A DNA stretch of 64,000 nucleotides from the NCBI GenBank assembly GCA_945643635.1, contig CALZFC010000010.1, positions 974,501-1,038,500 on the forward strand, in the 5' to 3' direction. Positions 35,101-46,799 of the stretch are shown here, piece after piece; the stretch's first letter is position 1; each line of letters starts with the position of its first letter. The stretch comes from Allodiplogaster sudhausi (lineage: Eukaryota; Nematoda; Chromadorea; Rhabditida; Diplogasteridae). The notes beneath the pieces were generated by a model. The model had not been told where the DNA came from. It saw only the letters and a program-made list of their open reading frames with translations, and made no database searches. Position numbers and translations under genes: made by a program.

Positions 35101-36819
35101 AAAACATTGAAAATACAGCGCTTTGAATAGTTTTAGGTCATTTTCTGACAATTGCAGAAAAATCGAAAAATGCGTTATTTTCATGGAAATTGATATTTTT
35201 ATGAAATTTTTGTAAGGAGATTTCATGAAAAGGAAGAAGCTGAATCGAATGAAATTATTCATTTTATGTTACAACAAGAATTTAACTTCTTTTTCACGCA
35301 TTCCTTGAATCCCACAGATCCGAGGTACGCCAATTTGAGGCTATTTTTGACAGCTTGGGAGACATCCAGGCTAAACGAAAAGAAGGTATGTTATACAGTT
35401 TTTAATGCTCTATATTTTGAGATATAACACCCACACACAAATGAGTATAAGGTACTTAACCGTCAAATTCAAATATTAAAAGTAATTTTTCGATGTGAAA
35501 ATGAAATAGATGACTGAAACATCTGGGCAGTTTTTATTTAGAATCCAACGATGATGCCAATAAAAAAAAGAAAATTGAAAAATATTGATGTTAAAGAAAG
35601 TTATGTGCAATCATACCCTATGGGCCATATGGCTGGTGCCACTGATGTATTCGCTGAGGCCGAGGATGCTGGCCGCGGTCGCCAGGATCCTCGGCCTCAG
35701 CGAATATAGCGGGTTGCGATCGATGCAGCTGTCGCGGACTACGCCGAGCGGCTCCGCCACTGCTGCGCTGCGCCAGTCGCTCGCGATGCGGAAGCGGTTG
35801 AACACTGTCCCTCCGTCATAGTACTCCTCGCATGTCAGGAAGACAAAATACGTAGTGGTGCATGCGTCTTGGAGGAGGACGAACGACAGAGCTAAGAGTC
35901 TCATACTCTTGAACAGGTTGCCCGCCACGGTCTGGAAGTCAATTTGACCGTCGAATAGAGGAGAGGACGACAGAGAGACGACGCGCATCAGTTCGCACTG
36001 CAAATTGCTCGATCTGACCTTTCGCATAAGGTGGACGCAGAATAAAGAGAGCGAGGGACTGTTATGGATGAGAGAGAGAGAGATAGAGAGACAGAGAGAG
36101 AGATCGGGAGAGAGCGAGAGAAATGAAGAAGCTAATGACATTGCCGAAACGATTTTGAATCGGCACGAAGAGTTGCGTCGTGGAAGCAAAGACTGCGCCA
36201 AGTTGTTCTGAATCATGTTCGAACACTCCGGTCGAGTAGAAGGGCAAGACAATCGTCGCCTGTCGAGACGACAAGCTGCCGCCGGCACACGGCGTCAAGA
36301 AGTACTCGATCGTATACTCAAGGAACATTTCATTCGATCGTTCTCCCACACAATGCCATTCTCTGGACTCGTTTAAAGAGAACTGCAGTATCAACAATCA
36401 TGGGTGCACTTTAACGCCTCATTATGGTAAAACCCGAGTGCCTGAATCCAAATACGCAATCCACATCGACGTGCGTTCATAGAGAAACGCACAATTAGGT
36501 CGACAATTCTTTCCGAAAGTTCAAAAAGTTTTTGCACTCCGGTTGTTAAGCGGTACTGTAGTATGTAGTAGGTGCACAATTGTAGCATGTTAGTAGTCTC
36601 GCCAACTTTCAGCAGTCATACTTGGTCTGGAATTGGCGGCGGAGGCGGTGTCATGTAACGGCGCGCGGCTTCTGGGTACGCTGGGATGTAGTTGGGGGCG
36701 TCGTTGGTCTGGCAAATCCATTTGAACGCCCACCAGAGTATGGAGCTCTCCGATACGGCCACCAACTCTTGGTACTCGCTGTCGAGCTTGCCCAGCGGCT
36801 GGACGTGACGGAGAGCCAT
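32197..36819 (-). CDS. Protein with SOCS-box-like C-terminus, interrupted by a large palindrome in its intron
   Basis: Six minus-strand exons: 36622-36819, 36493-36555, 36140-36382, 35617-35997, 32441-32716 and 32197-32352. All junctions are phase 0, giving about 438 residues. The start ATG at 36819 leads MALRHVQPLGKLDSEY. The middle has no domain I can name, though LLALSFVLLQDACTTTYFVF is hydrophobic. The end, MPTLFEIARAACYAML then FHAFRDYFLRF, resembles a SOCS box (elongin-binding BC part, then a Cul5-like LRDYLL part), so the protein may recruit a cullin ubiquitin ligase; this is inference. Exon 4 ends AGG then GTATGA; without splicing a TGA stop follows two codons later. The two-part model (two separate genes) is possible, but the phases and splice sites support one gene with the palindrome 32988-35609 in intron 4. 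Confidence 0.6.
32755..32892 (+). repeat. 69-bp tandem duplication
   Basis: Two nearly identical units start at 32755 and 32824 with TGATCACCGAAATATTATG, run through CAAATTCCCGCGGCCC and end in TTCTCCTTCA. A diverged single copy of the core lies at about 56407-56447 (ACCGAAAAATTATGTCAG). It sits in intron 4 of the SOCS-box-like gene. Confidence 0.85.
33950..34025 (-). pseudogene. tRNA-like segment in P1, left arm
   Basis: The minus strand has A-box-like TCGCCAATTGGTTGT and a perfect B box GGTTCAAATCC in a T arm with one mismatch. The anticodon arm cannot be folded with confidence. Mirrored at 34765-34840. Confidence 0.45.
34765..34840 (+). pseudogene. tRNA-like segment in P1, right arm
   Basis: Mirror copy of 33950-34025 on the plus strand, with the same B box GGTTCAAATCC. 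Confidence 0.45.
35648..35706. repeat. 20-bp inverted repeat inside a coding exon
   Basis: Perfect complementary arms 35648-35667 and 35687-35706 (TATTCGCTGAGGCCGAGGAT) with a 19-nt loop. In the protein the arms encode YSLRPRIL and ILGLSEY near the end of exon 4 of the SOCS-box-like gene. Confidence 0.85.
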
Positions 36820-36839
36820 ATCTCTCGCCCCTGCTGAGT

Positions 36840-37320
36840 ATGAAAGCTACGTTGACAGAATGCTAAACGTGTTCGTGCATACGGGTTGAATAGAGTAACT
36901 ACAGCTATTCTCTGTTTCTTGGAAGCTTTGCGCGGTCATCTATCACAACTATTTATTTTATAGGGGACAGCACATTGCGACATTTCGCCCCAATGTGGTG
37001 CAATAGTTGCTTTGACCAGCCAAATTGGTTTAAAATCGGGGGCGAGTTAGGAAGCAATGTGGAGTGTTCAAAAGCACAAGCAGAGTATGGCTATTGTGTG
37101 ACTAGCGACAATGCGAGCCCAAGTAGATTATACACCACACTCTAGCTCTCTCTTGCTTTCACTTCTTCCCCTCTCTTCTCTTCTCTTGAAGATCTGACAT
37201 TGACAGAAAGAAAGATTGAGATGGAGAGTGAGGAAGAGAGAATATATGTCATTAGTCATTGAAAGGTACGCTAGGAAATTTTGATAAAAAGTCAGAAAAT
37301 TGACGTCGTACTTTAACTAT
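36840..37320. other. Probable 5' flank of the SOCS-box-like gene; nothing firm
   Basis: Contains CT and GA tracts around 37143-37235. No clear promoter motif could be assigned. Confidence 0.3.
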
Positions 37321-38082
37321 ATAAATAAATCAAACCATATACAAACTATGTACATTGGACTCTGAAAATGAGAGAGCATGGACACTTAGACGAACAAGAC
37401 AGAACGTTGAGCATTGAACAACATGTGTACAGAGAATGCGGGAAAGGGACGCCTAGGAGAAATGGGGGGGGGGATGGAGCACTTGAAGAAGGCAGACGGT
37501 GAGAGAGAGGAGAAATCTACGAGTGAGCAGGATGAGAGCGTTGAGAGGAAAGAAGAGTTTTGACCTCTCTTCACTTGGACTTTTGACTTACAAGGCAGTG
37601 AGTGAGCTCGAAGGAAGCGAGAAGGACTTGCACTGTTACTGGGAGAGAGCGAGAGAAAGATAGAATGAAAAAGAGAGGAGAAGGAAGAGAAGGAGATGGG
37701 GGAAAGGAAGTATGAGAGAGAGACATAGTAATAAGAGAGAACGGAGGTCATCGGGAGAAATAGAGGAAAACTAGAATGGGGAGAGGGAGAGAGAATGAGA
37801 CAGAGGAAAATAAGGGAAGAGAGAAATAGAGGAAAACAGCCGTGCAATTAATCTTGACAAAACTGACGCCAGTTTGGCCAAATGTTAATGAAAGTTTCAT
37901 TTCGAGCTCAGTGAAATTTTAATGAAATATTTTGTCATCTTTCATCTGGGAAGAGATTTTGAATTTTCTTTTTCTTATGCTATTTTCTTTCTTTCTACAT
38001 GGTTTTTTGCATAGGTTTCTATTTAAACATATTTATGTACATACATAAATATGTTTACATAGAAATATACGTCTATATATGT

Positions 38083-39528
38083 ATGTTGAGAAGTATGAAC
38101 AACTTATTGGTTCCCATTCGGCGTCGACAACCCAATTTGCCGTACATTCGACAGCATCCTATGCTATTCTTCGCTCCCAATGAGAGGCTCCTTTGTGATC
38201 GCTTCCGGATGAGACCAGCTCGAGTCAGGCAGCTTGTCCAGCACCTCGTGGCGCCTCTCAACCACTACTCTCTCGGAGACTGGGCGATCTCCGAAGAGAA
38301 CCAGGCAAGTCGAGCAATCCGACTGTGATGTAAAGACGGCAAGACAGAGCGAGAGGTGGTGAGAGAGAGGAAGAGAGGTAAAAGTGATGAATCTCAGGTA
38401 GGTTAGGTGGTAGAAGTGCATGAAACAAGGAATCTCAGGGAGGATAAGAGGGAGAAGTGCATGAAATAAGAAATTTCAATCTGAAAGCATTATTAAGAAA
38501 AATAATAATGGAGACAGGAAAAGCTGAAAAAATTGCTAGTTATAACACATTCGACAGGTTCTCATGCTGCTGCGGTCTCTGTTCACCAACGCATCGCAGT
38601 CAGTGCTGGCTGATCTCTTTGGATGTTGCCAATCCACTGTCGCGAATGTTCTGGAGCGAACACTCGATGGAATGCAGACGTTGTGGGACCGTTGCGTCCG
38701 CTTTCCTCTTACAAGTCCGCGCTACTGCGCAGGAGCAGCGGATGCATTCGGGAGGCGCACTCGTTTTGGCAGTAAGATGTTAACGAAAGAACAACTTTAT
38801 CTTTTTGTTAGCTCAAGAAAACAAATTATTATTAAAGAAACATGAATGAAAAGCCAAGCATATCTAACAGTAACTTTGACAGTATACCTTCTTACGGTAG
38901 CTTAAAACAAACAACTGTGGCGATTCCAACATTTAATTTTGATTTAGACGTCATCGGCCTAATCGATGGAACCCTCATCCTCATTATGGCCCCAGAGGAA
39001 TCCCCGTGGCAGTACCGTACCCGAAAGGGATGGACAGCAATCAATGCCCTAGTTGTATGCGATGCGGTCGGGCGCATCGTATACGGTAACTGCCGTTTTC
39101 CCGGAAGCTGCCATGATGCATACGTCTATAGGCAGTCAGCACTTGCTGAAGCCTTCGCACAAGGTTCAATTCCACCCTGGTACGTGATACTGAGAGACTC
39201 AGGGTTTGCTTCCAATGGCTTTGTTGTGACCCCATATCGGAACCCCCAGAACCCGGCCGAGGAAGAATTCAATTGCGAGCATAGACACACCCGAGTACTC
39301 GTGGAACAGGCTATCGGTATGCTCAAGCGACGGTTTGGATGTCTGCGGGGGCAACTGCGAGTGCAGCCGAGAGCAGCAGTTAAGTGTATCATGGCCTCGG
39401 TCATCTTGCACAACTACATCATTGAGAAGGTGACAGGTGGATACGCCATCCCTCGTCCCCGCCTTGCTACAATGGCTCACCCTCCACCCGGAATAGACCC
39501 GCGAATTCACATGACTACCAACCTGTAA
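38083..39528 (+). CDS. Harbinger-type transposase (HARBI1-like nuclease)
   Basis: Three exons, 38083-38304, 38558-38771 and 38948-39528, encode about 338 residues; HARBI1 proteins are about 350. The N-terminal part has a helix-turn-helix-like segment (SVLADLFGCCQSTVANVLER, residues about 88-107). The DDE triad is present: D in GLIDGTL, D in ILRDSGF and E in HTRVLVEQAIGMLKRRF. The CxxxHRHTR and FGCLRG context also fits. Intron 1 has a GC donor (CAG then GCAAGT). The start at 38083 was chosen because an upstream in-frame ATG leads only AT-rich, Tyr/Ile-rich sequence. No stop or frameshift is seen, so it may be active; it would cut and move the host element together with the Myb-like partner. 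Confidence 0.9.
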
Positions 39529-40344
39529 ATGTATTAGACTATTCCTATTACTCCATTTTTCTCGATATAATTAGTTAATTTTGATAAACAATTTCTAGTT
39601 GCCTCTGTGATCCGATAAGATATAATTGACAAAAACCTAGCTGAATCTAAAGATGAAAAAGAAAGAAGAAAGGAACATAATATCAGTGGAAACTGTCGAA
39701 GGGGATGACAAAAGCATACAACCTCTATTCAAAAGCAACGATGCGGAAGGAGCAAGAAACGAAAAATTGATAATTTAGCATTTAATAGATACTATGTTAA
39801 CTATACGCTTCAATAGAAACTCTAAGCTATTTCCATAAATCGAGCTGAACAGCTTGGGCAAATTGCTATGGGCAAAAATTTAGAAATGCTATGCAATAAT
39901 TATAAGATAAATATACTCTTGTATATCCTTTAAACCTCTATTCCAAAGAGCTACAGGAGAGATGAACGCCTCGAAGCAGAGGAATTTCCAACAACGTCGA
40001 CGTACGAGTCCGCGTCTTCTGCTGATTCTTCGCGCCCGATCTTTTCGTGTTGTACTTCATGATTGAAGTGTGCCTACGATGTTAGGCCACAGTTATTGCA
40101 CGATTGCAACTCAATAAAAAAAAATTAAATCAGGAAGAAAAAGGAAATAAAATAAAATGGAATGGAAGTGAAACCATATTATCCTCCGATGAGTGATGAT
40201 CATTCACAGCACCATGTGATATCTCAGCAGTGGAAGACTGGAAAAGGACATTAAAACTGTTAATAACTTCTGTTTTAACGAGGTTATTCACCCCGACTAG
40301 AGATCTCACAATGGTGTTCAGCGAATTATGTTTTTAATATTCAG

Positions 40345-41968
40345 TTATTTGTAAAGAACTAAGGTACGCATGAGGACCGCGCTCACAATGCTGTTCATCG
40401 ACTGCACAAAACATTCTCGTTCCTTCCGCAAAGTCTCGACCAAATGCATAATTATCAACAAATCAACAATTGTGAACAAAAATCCTACCTTTTTGAATTC
40501 TTTGGCCATCTCTTCAATTGCTGAAGATGACTTGCGCATATAGGCAGAAGCTTCCTTCGCCAAAACTCGTGTTGCATCAGCTGCTCTTCTTTGAGCCTAA
40601 AAGCATTTCAAGTTTGAAGTGACAAACATAGGTCTGTTCATATAAAGCATACGGTATACCGTCGCGTGATACTGTAAATGTATTTCCGAAAAAAAAATTA
40701 AAATTAAAACTTCATTTTAAAATTAGCTTTTCTTGGCAATATTAAAAAGGAAACACACCTCCAGCATTTCTATAGTCCTTTCGCGAACCATCCGCTCAGA
40801 CGATGCAGTCTTACGCGGGCTGTTGTACAGGAAATCAACCTCGCGCGGTTCATTAAACTTCTCGTGATCCTACAAAATAGTGCATTAAATTCTACAGAAA
40901 AATTAGTAAGAAATACGAAGAAGTAGTGAGTAACGCGAGAACAAAAGAACAAATTGTGAAGAAATTATATAACTTTATTTTATTTTAAAACCTGCGAGTG
41001 GAGAGTAGGCCTTCCACTGCATTCCTCCCCTCCCGTGAAGCGTTCATCATCAAACGCAGAGCGGTTTCGACCCTTTGTCCTTGAAAACTCGCCTTCCTCA
41101 TATGGTTCGTCATCGACGCTCGTGCGAAAAGACCGCTTCCTCGTGCTGCTCAACTACAATTTTGTCGTGATATAAGCATTACTAAAAGAGTAAACTGTTA
41201 ACAAATGACATCATGTTATTCTGTTACGTCAAAGTAAAGAGTTGTTAATAAATAATAAAAAAAACCTGCAGATGAACGTCATCATCATCCCCACTCGTAA
41301 AGCCCTCTACATCGAACACAGAGCGCTTTCGGCCCTCTTTCATTGGGTTTTCCTTCAATTTATTCATTAAATCCACTTCTCTTTATAGTTGGAAAGGAAT
41401 TGAATGTGGAGAAGAACTGTCGGCAAATTGTATAGCATATTTCGAGCTAGTGGTGAATACGTAAAAAAAATTAATAGGAACCTTACTGTTCGCGGGCTTC
41501 GCAACTAAGCTCTCTCCAAACTCGCTTATGCCGCGGAAAGCAGCAGTTCTACTATAACGTCCCATCAATGCACGTTCGGCCGGAACAAGGTCTTCAAACC
41601 TTTTGTCCAGGCTCTTCTCTACAGCCTGAGAGATACCGCCTCCAGTTGCACCTCTGTAACTAAATCCCGGACGATATTCATATTCACCTTTCTCACAGCA
41701 AGAACAAAATAATTAACCGATTTTCATCTGCGGAAAGTTGCTTGACAGTTGCGAGAGAGTCGCGGAGGATTCGCTGGCACCGTGACACGCTTAACTCGTT
41801 GTTACCCAGACGCAGTCGCGCCTTGCTGACGACAGTCTCCCAGGCTCCATCTCGCGCCGTATTCGCGCCTGGTCGACGGTTGCTGTTCCCCTCTATCAGA
41901 AATTCGCGATATTTCGCGATCTCCTGCAGGACGACATCCTTGTCTTCCGAAGACAAGTGCTTCGGCAT
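40345..41968 (-). CDS. Myb/SANT-like DNA-binding protein of the Harbinger element
   Basis: Divergent to the transposase. Exons on the minus strand are about 41770-41968, about 41487-41716, 41275-41390, about 41000-41145, about 40760-40870 and 40345-40595, with mostly phase 0 junctions. The start is MPKHLSSEDKDVVLQ. Residues about 1-75 look like a Myb/SANT-like domain (AWETVVSKARLRLG then CQRILRDSLA). Acidic linkers and a C-terminal helical part (EASAYMRKSSSAIEEMAKE) follow. In PIF/Harbinger elements this second protein binds the ends and brings the transposase to the nucleus. The first intron is ambiguous (26 to 54 bp depending on the donor), and the last one may be read through in frame. Probably intact. 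Confidence 0.7.
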
Positions 41969-42964
41969 TTCGCCTTAAACAAATACATTCTATTTGAAAC
42001 GAGATGATATGGCGAGATTGGACAAATGGTATTAAGTAGATATGAAAAAAGGAAAGCATTCTAAGATTCACTCGGACAGCAACACACAATGCTTGTGTTT
42101 TTGCCCATTTTTCTTTTCCGTTATTATTGAGATGACGAACTTGAAGTTGAATGACATTTGTACTTGGGAAATCTTTCGGTCACAAATATGAGAGAGCGTA
42201 CAAAAGTGAGAGAGGAAAAGATTCTAAAGAGCTTTTAGAAACTTTTCCTCTCTCACTTTCCCACACTATTTCGTTATACATGACAAACTTCAGTGAACTT
42301 TTTCGTTGAATGCATTTTTAAACCTGCACAAACATTTTCTTTTCTTTTTCGGAAGTTGGATGAAGTTTGGCCTTTCTCCATAGTAAACCGGCGTAAAACC
42401 TTCATGAACTTTCAATTTGAGCTCGTTAATATTTCACTCAACCTTCGTTTCAATTTTCTTCCTAGATTAATTGCACGGCAGGCGCCACTTTCACGCTATG
42501 CCCTAGCAGCCGTTTCACGTACTCTGCTAGATCTTCGTACTATTATTCATCATCGTTGGAGATGCTAATTTAATCGCATCTGATTTTACGACGAGCAAAA
42601 TGAATAACTATTCAACTTCAACCCAGAAGTTACCAAAGGACTATTTAACATTTCTTTGCCTGTATTTTTCTCTCCTTTCCAACATCAAATTTCTCTCGCC
42701 CTTCTATTTATCTATGTATCTCCCTTTTTCCGTCCCTCTCTCTCTCTTTGCACTCCTCTATTTTTTTCTTTTTTTTTCGTCTCTCTTTCTCCAATTCTCA
42801 CCGCCTCTTCTCATGCCAATCATTATTTTCTTATGGCAGGAACCACGTCGGTTGTTCATCACTGAGTGAAATACTAAAACTCAAAAAAGCCCTTCTTTAA
42901 CGATACACTTCCTCAAAAAAATAGTAGCAGGCTTGTCTGGTGCAAATACCTGCTCGTTGGACAG

Positions 42965-42970
42965 AGAGAA

Positions 42971-43022
<52 letters not shown>

Positions 43023-43125
43023 GAAAAAGGGAGTGAGAGAGAATGGGACAGATGAATAAGAGAGAGAGAGAGACTAGGGAATAAGAGAGAGAGAGAACGA
43101 AATCGAGGAATGAGAGAGACATGGG

Positions 43126-43170
<45 letters not shown>
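42965..43170 (+). repeat. GA microsatellite arrays
   Basis: Three GAGAGA arrays (42965-43018, 43060-43100 and 43131-43171) near the right end of the Harbinger element. The derivative copy has shorter ones. Confidence 0.85.
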
Positions 43171-43178
<8 letters not shown>

Positions 43179-43563
43179 TAAGGGACAGCCCCACTTTTTC
43201 TTTCTCCAATTCTAACGGCCTCTCGTCATGCCAATCATTCTTTTCCAATGACAGGAACACTACCACATCACCTTCTTCACATTTTCACTATATACTATAT
43301 AAGAGTTCAAAAAAAAAATCCCTGAAGCTCGATATAATATACTACTAGTCGCATTGTACTTTATGGAGAATAACAGTAGCGAACAAAACAACACAATAAC
43401 AAAAATAATCTAATGTAACTCCAATTACATCACCATAATCAGGACGGAGCGAGTAGACGTTCAAAAAGAGAACAAGAAGCCAATTAAACAACAAATGCAT
43501 TTCAAAGCAAAAAGAGAACAAGAAGCAGAGAAAGCCATAAATGCATCTTAAAGCAGGATCAAC

Positions 43564-43693
43564 CTTGCTCCGATTCGTTGAAAAGTCGCAGGCGGATTTC
43601 GGCGCCAGTCTTGCTGTTGACTTGGAGTCGGCCGGCCGCGGCGTCCTCGCACCACCCGCCACTAGAGGCGCACGAGCCGCGCACAAACTTAGG
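43564..43693 (-). CDS. Orphan coding exon, unrecognised
   Basis: Good acceptor (TTCATTCCAG) and a GT donor at phase 1 bound a 43-codon frame with strongly coding-like codons (starts PKFVRGSCASSGGWCED, ends RLRLFNESEQ). It contains two cysteines. It lies just outside the right end of the Harbinger element. No neighbouring exon was found on this strand, so the gene may be split by the insertions on either side. Confidence 0.45.
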
Positions 43694-44104
43694 CTGGAAT
43701 GAACATCAACTGTCATTCAATGGTATCTTAGATTGATTAAATATTTAAGGCTAAACCACTTTCTTCACAAAGAAATGCAAATTCAGTATTCCACGGTTTT
43801 TTTCATTTTCTTTCAAATGCACGCCAAGAGGAGGGGTTTATGAATACGAGGAACGCGAACATAACAACCAACTTGCTTATTTCCGTCTAGAAAAAAAAGT
43901 TATTGCTAATTTTCGTCACACAATTTTTTTTTGTTCAAAATATTCTTCCTTTAAATTCACACCAATGTGGTTTATAAGTACGAGGAACAAGAATATAACA
44001 TCTATTTTTTTTTATCCGAGCCCGAAAAAACAGGATTTTGTTTTGTTTAAACCATGATACATTCGGCCTTATTTTTGGATGCCGACGTTTCATTAGGCGT
44101 GAAA

Positions 44105-44330
44105 GGCTAGAAATTAGGCCCGGGCCGGGCCTGGATTTTAAATTCAGATCCGGGCCGGGCTGGGGCTGGCCTGCGTTCGATAAGGCCGGGCCCGGGCCGG
44201 GTCTTGTACCATTCGAGCCGGCCCGGGCCAGGCCCGCTAATTTATATTAGGCCCGGGTCCGGGCCGGGCCGTAAAAATCAGCGGGCCGGGCCGGGCCGGG
44301 TCGCGGGCTGTTGCGGCGCAGCCGATTTTA
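44105..44330 (+). repeat. GGGCCGGGCC-rich repeat
   Basis: About 225 bp of overlapping CCCGGGCCGGGCC units separated by short AT-rich spacers, in otherwise AT-rich DNA. 43700-44100 and 44330-45060 show no gene. Confidence 0.8.
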
Positions 44331-45059
44331 AACAAGTGTTATTACTTTTAACTAATGTTATTATTCTCTTGGAAACATAATCAAGATAAAGAAACCTAAG
44401 AGGCGGCGTAAATAATCTAATGTACTTGCCATATTTCCACACACCGTAGTCATGGAGGATGCGATAGTAATGTGACTTGCCTAGCTACAACTGATTCCTC
44501 TCAGCGAGGCGACGAGTGGATGGGCAACGCGCGATGGTCCACTACTTCTCGGGCCGCTGCCGATTTATGAGACATCTTTGCTATTTTCGAATAGTCTCGG
44601 TGATGAGGAAAAAGAAAAGGCAAATGAAAAAGCACAAAAAAGTTCCATATTCAAGTTTAACATACTTGAAAGTGCAATTTTTGATTGAATTTGTGATTGG
44701 TGTCAGTGCAAAAACGTGGTGTTACAGCACTCGACAGTAGATTTGCTGCCACTTACCCTTCGCGGGAAGGTTAAATTTACAAATATTTTAAGAAATTTGT
44801 TTGTTTCATGCTTTATCCTTTTCGTATGTGAATATTCTACAATAAACTAATGAATATTAGGCAAAACAGTATGAAATTAGTAAACGAGCAATAACATCTC
44901 GCTTGGAAACCAGCGCTACTTTAGCGACCTGGTCTACCGTACTTTTTTGAGTAATTAAATGGACTTCCGTTTGAAACCTTTGCACGTTTGAACATACAAT
45001 TGCAATTTTTCGGTGATCGCCCTTCTTTAATTTGTGTCTAATTCTTTACAAGTCAATTC

Positions 45060-46320
45060 TGCAGATTTGGTATAAATAAATATACACATGTACATAGATT
45101 GGACTCTGACAATGAGAGTGAATGGAGACCTAGATGAACAAGACAGAACGTTGAGCATTGAACAACATGTGTGTACAGAGAATGCGGGAAGGGGACGCCT
45201 AAGAGAAATGGGGGAGAGAAGGAAGTTGGAACACTTGAAGAAGGCAAGGAGGCACAATAACAAGTGCGCGGGATGGGAGCGTAGAGAGAAAAGAAGAGTT
45301 TTGACCTCTCCTCACTAGGACCTTTACAAGGCAGTGAGTGAGTTCGAAGGAAGTAGCGAGAAGGATTGGCACTGTTACTGGGAGAGACAGACAGAAAGAT
45401 ACAAAGAAAAGGAGAGGAGGAGGAAGAGAAGGAGATGGAGGAAAAGGAAGTATGAGAGAGACATAGTAATAAGAGAGAACGGAGGTCATCGGAAGAAATA
45501 GAGGAAAACTAGAATGGGGAGACTTAGAGAGAGTGAGACGGAGGAGAATAGGGGAAGAGACCACATGCGCTACCTTCACGCTACGCCCTAGCAGCCGTTT
45601 CACGCACACTCAGCGCTCTGCGTATTATTCATCATCGTTGGAGATGCTAATTTAATCGCATCTAATTTTACGCAGAGTAAAACGAATGACTATTCAAATT
45701 CAACCCAGCAGCTACTTACAGACTATTTAAATTCGATAAGTTGTTTTTTTCTGAATGAATCACCAAATTACTAAACTCGAATGCAATCATATCTTTTCCT
45801 GCATTTTTCTCACCTTTTCCACCATCTCTCGCCCTTTTATTTATCTATGTACATATCTCGCTTGTTCCGTCTCTCTCTCTTTCTCCGCACTCCTCTCTTT
45901 TTTTCTTTTTTTTTGTCTCCCTTTCACCAATTCTCACCGCCTCTCCTTATGCCAATTATTCTTTTCTTATTGCGGCAACCAGGCGCTGGTTGTTCCTCTC
46001 ACAATCATTGTGAAATACTAGAACTTCTTTAGCAATACATTAATACATTAACTTTGGAGTTCGTCGCAGGCATGTCTGTTGCAGGTGGTAACATGCAAGT
46101 TGGAGAGAGAGAGAGGTGAAAAAGGGAGTGAGAGAGAAAGGGACAGATGAGTAAAAGAGAGAGAGACTTAGGAATAAGAGCGGGAGAGAAAAAAATCGAG
46201 GAATGAGAGAGCGACATAGTAATAAAAGAGAGAGAGAGAGAGAAAGGAATAAGGAACCATTCTTTTTCAATGACAGGAATACGACCACATCACCTTTTTC
46301 TCATTTTCACAACATGCTCT
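45060..46320. mobile_element. Internally deleted Harbinger derivative (left part)
   Basis: 45090-45560 matches 37340-37825, and 45570-46320 matches 42480-43300, in the same order. About 4.6 kb including both genes is absent. The last part of this copy continues at 48756 after the inserted palindrome P2. It is a non-autonomous relative of the element at 37320. Confidence 0.8.
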
Positions 46321-46799
46321 TTAAGACACCCTGTCTGTAAGGCTCGATCTGCACCCTGTACTAGGAAATTTTTGATTTTTAAATTTGATGAAAACTTGAT
46401 CATTTGTACTACTCGACGTGCTCTTTAAAATGGTATATTCGTGATTTCGAAAAAAAATTTCTTTCGAGATAATAGCGATTTAATGTCAAAATTCGAGTGC
46501 CCATAAATCAGTTATTTTTTAATATTTTTGAAATCTCTTTTTTTCAATGGATAGCTCTTTATATTCTCTTTAAAAAAGGTCGCGGTGACGTTTCGTGAAA
46601 ACAACTTTTAAGCTGTAAAATTGGCAAAAATTGATTTGAGAAGTGGGTTTTTCGGGGTTTTCAGCCCAAAACACCCCCAGTGCTCAAGGTAAGAAGTATA
46701 TAGAACGAAAGCCCGTGAAATTTGCTACAAAATAGCAAAGTTTAAAAAAAATCGAAGGGTACGTGTTTTGGGAATTTGCACTTAAGTAACGATATTCAA

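Larger units (their letters stand above)
32988..35609. mobile_element. Palindromic TTAA element P1 (arms about 1.2 kb)
   Basis: Near-perfect inverted repeat. The left arm (33178 to about 34375) and right arm (about 34395 to 35609) meet with almost no spacer. Left of the arm, an outer part starts with TTAA (32988-32991) and GAGAGCCTCTCTGTAAG, matching the end of element P2 (GACAGCCAATCTGTAAG). The corresponding outer part on the right, about 190 bp, is missing; the right arm stops at the 5' splice site of the host gene. Each arm carries a tRNA-like B box. No transposase ORF is visible, so it is non-autonomous or a derivative. Confidence 0.8.
37320..43335. mobile_element. PIF/Harbinger DNA transposon, apparently complete
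   Basis: About 6 kb. The outer parts (37340-37825 and 42480-43335) are matched by the short derivative at 45060-46320 plus 48756-48800, which defines the approximate ends. The interior carries the two genes typical of the superfamily: a DDE transposase (38083-39528, plus) and a Myb/SANT-like protein (40345-41968, minus). I could not define terminal inverted repeats or a 3-bp target duplication by eye. The subterminal regions are GA-rich on the left and CT/GA-rich on the right (42965-43170). Confidence 0.75.

Noticed and set aside
37386..37847. 153-codon minus-strand frame rich in Ser/Leu
   Set aside because: It is low-complexity GA/CT sequence in the Harbinger end and is not preserved in frame in the derivative copy.
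42913..43266. 117-codon minus-strand frame
   Set aside because: Made of GA microsatellite; no real protein features.
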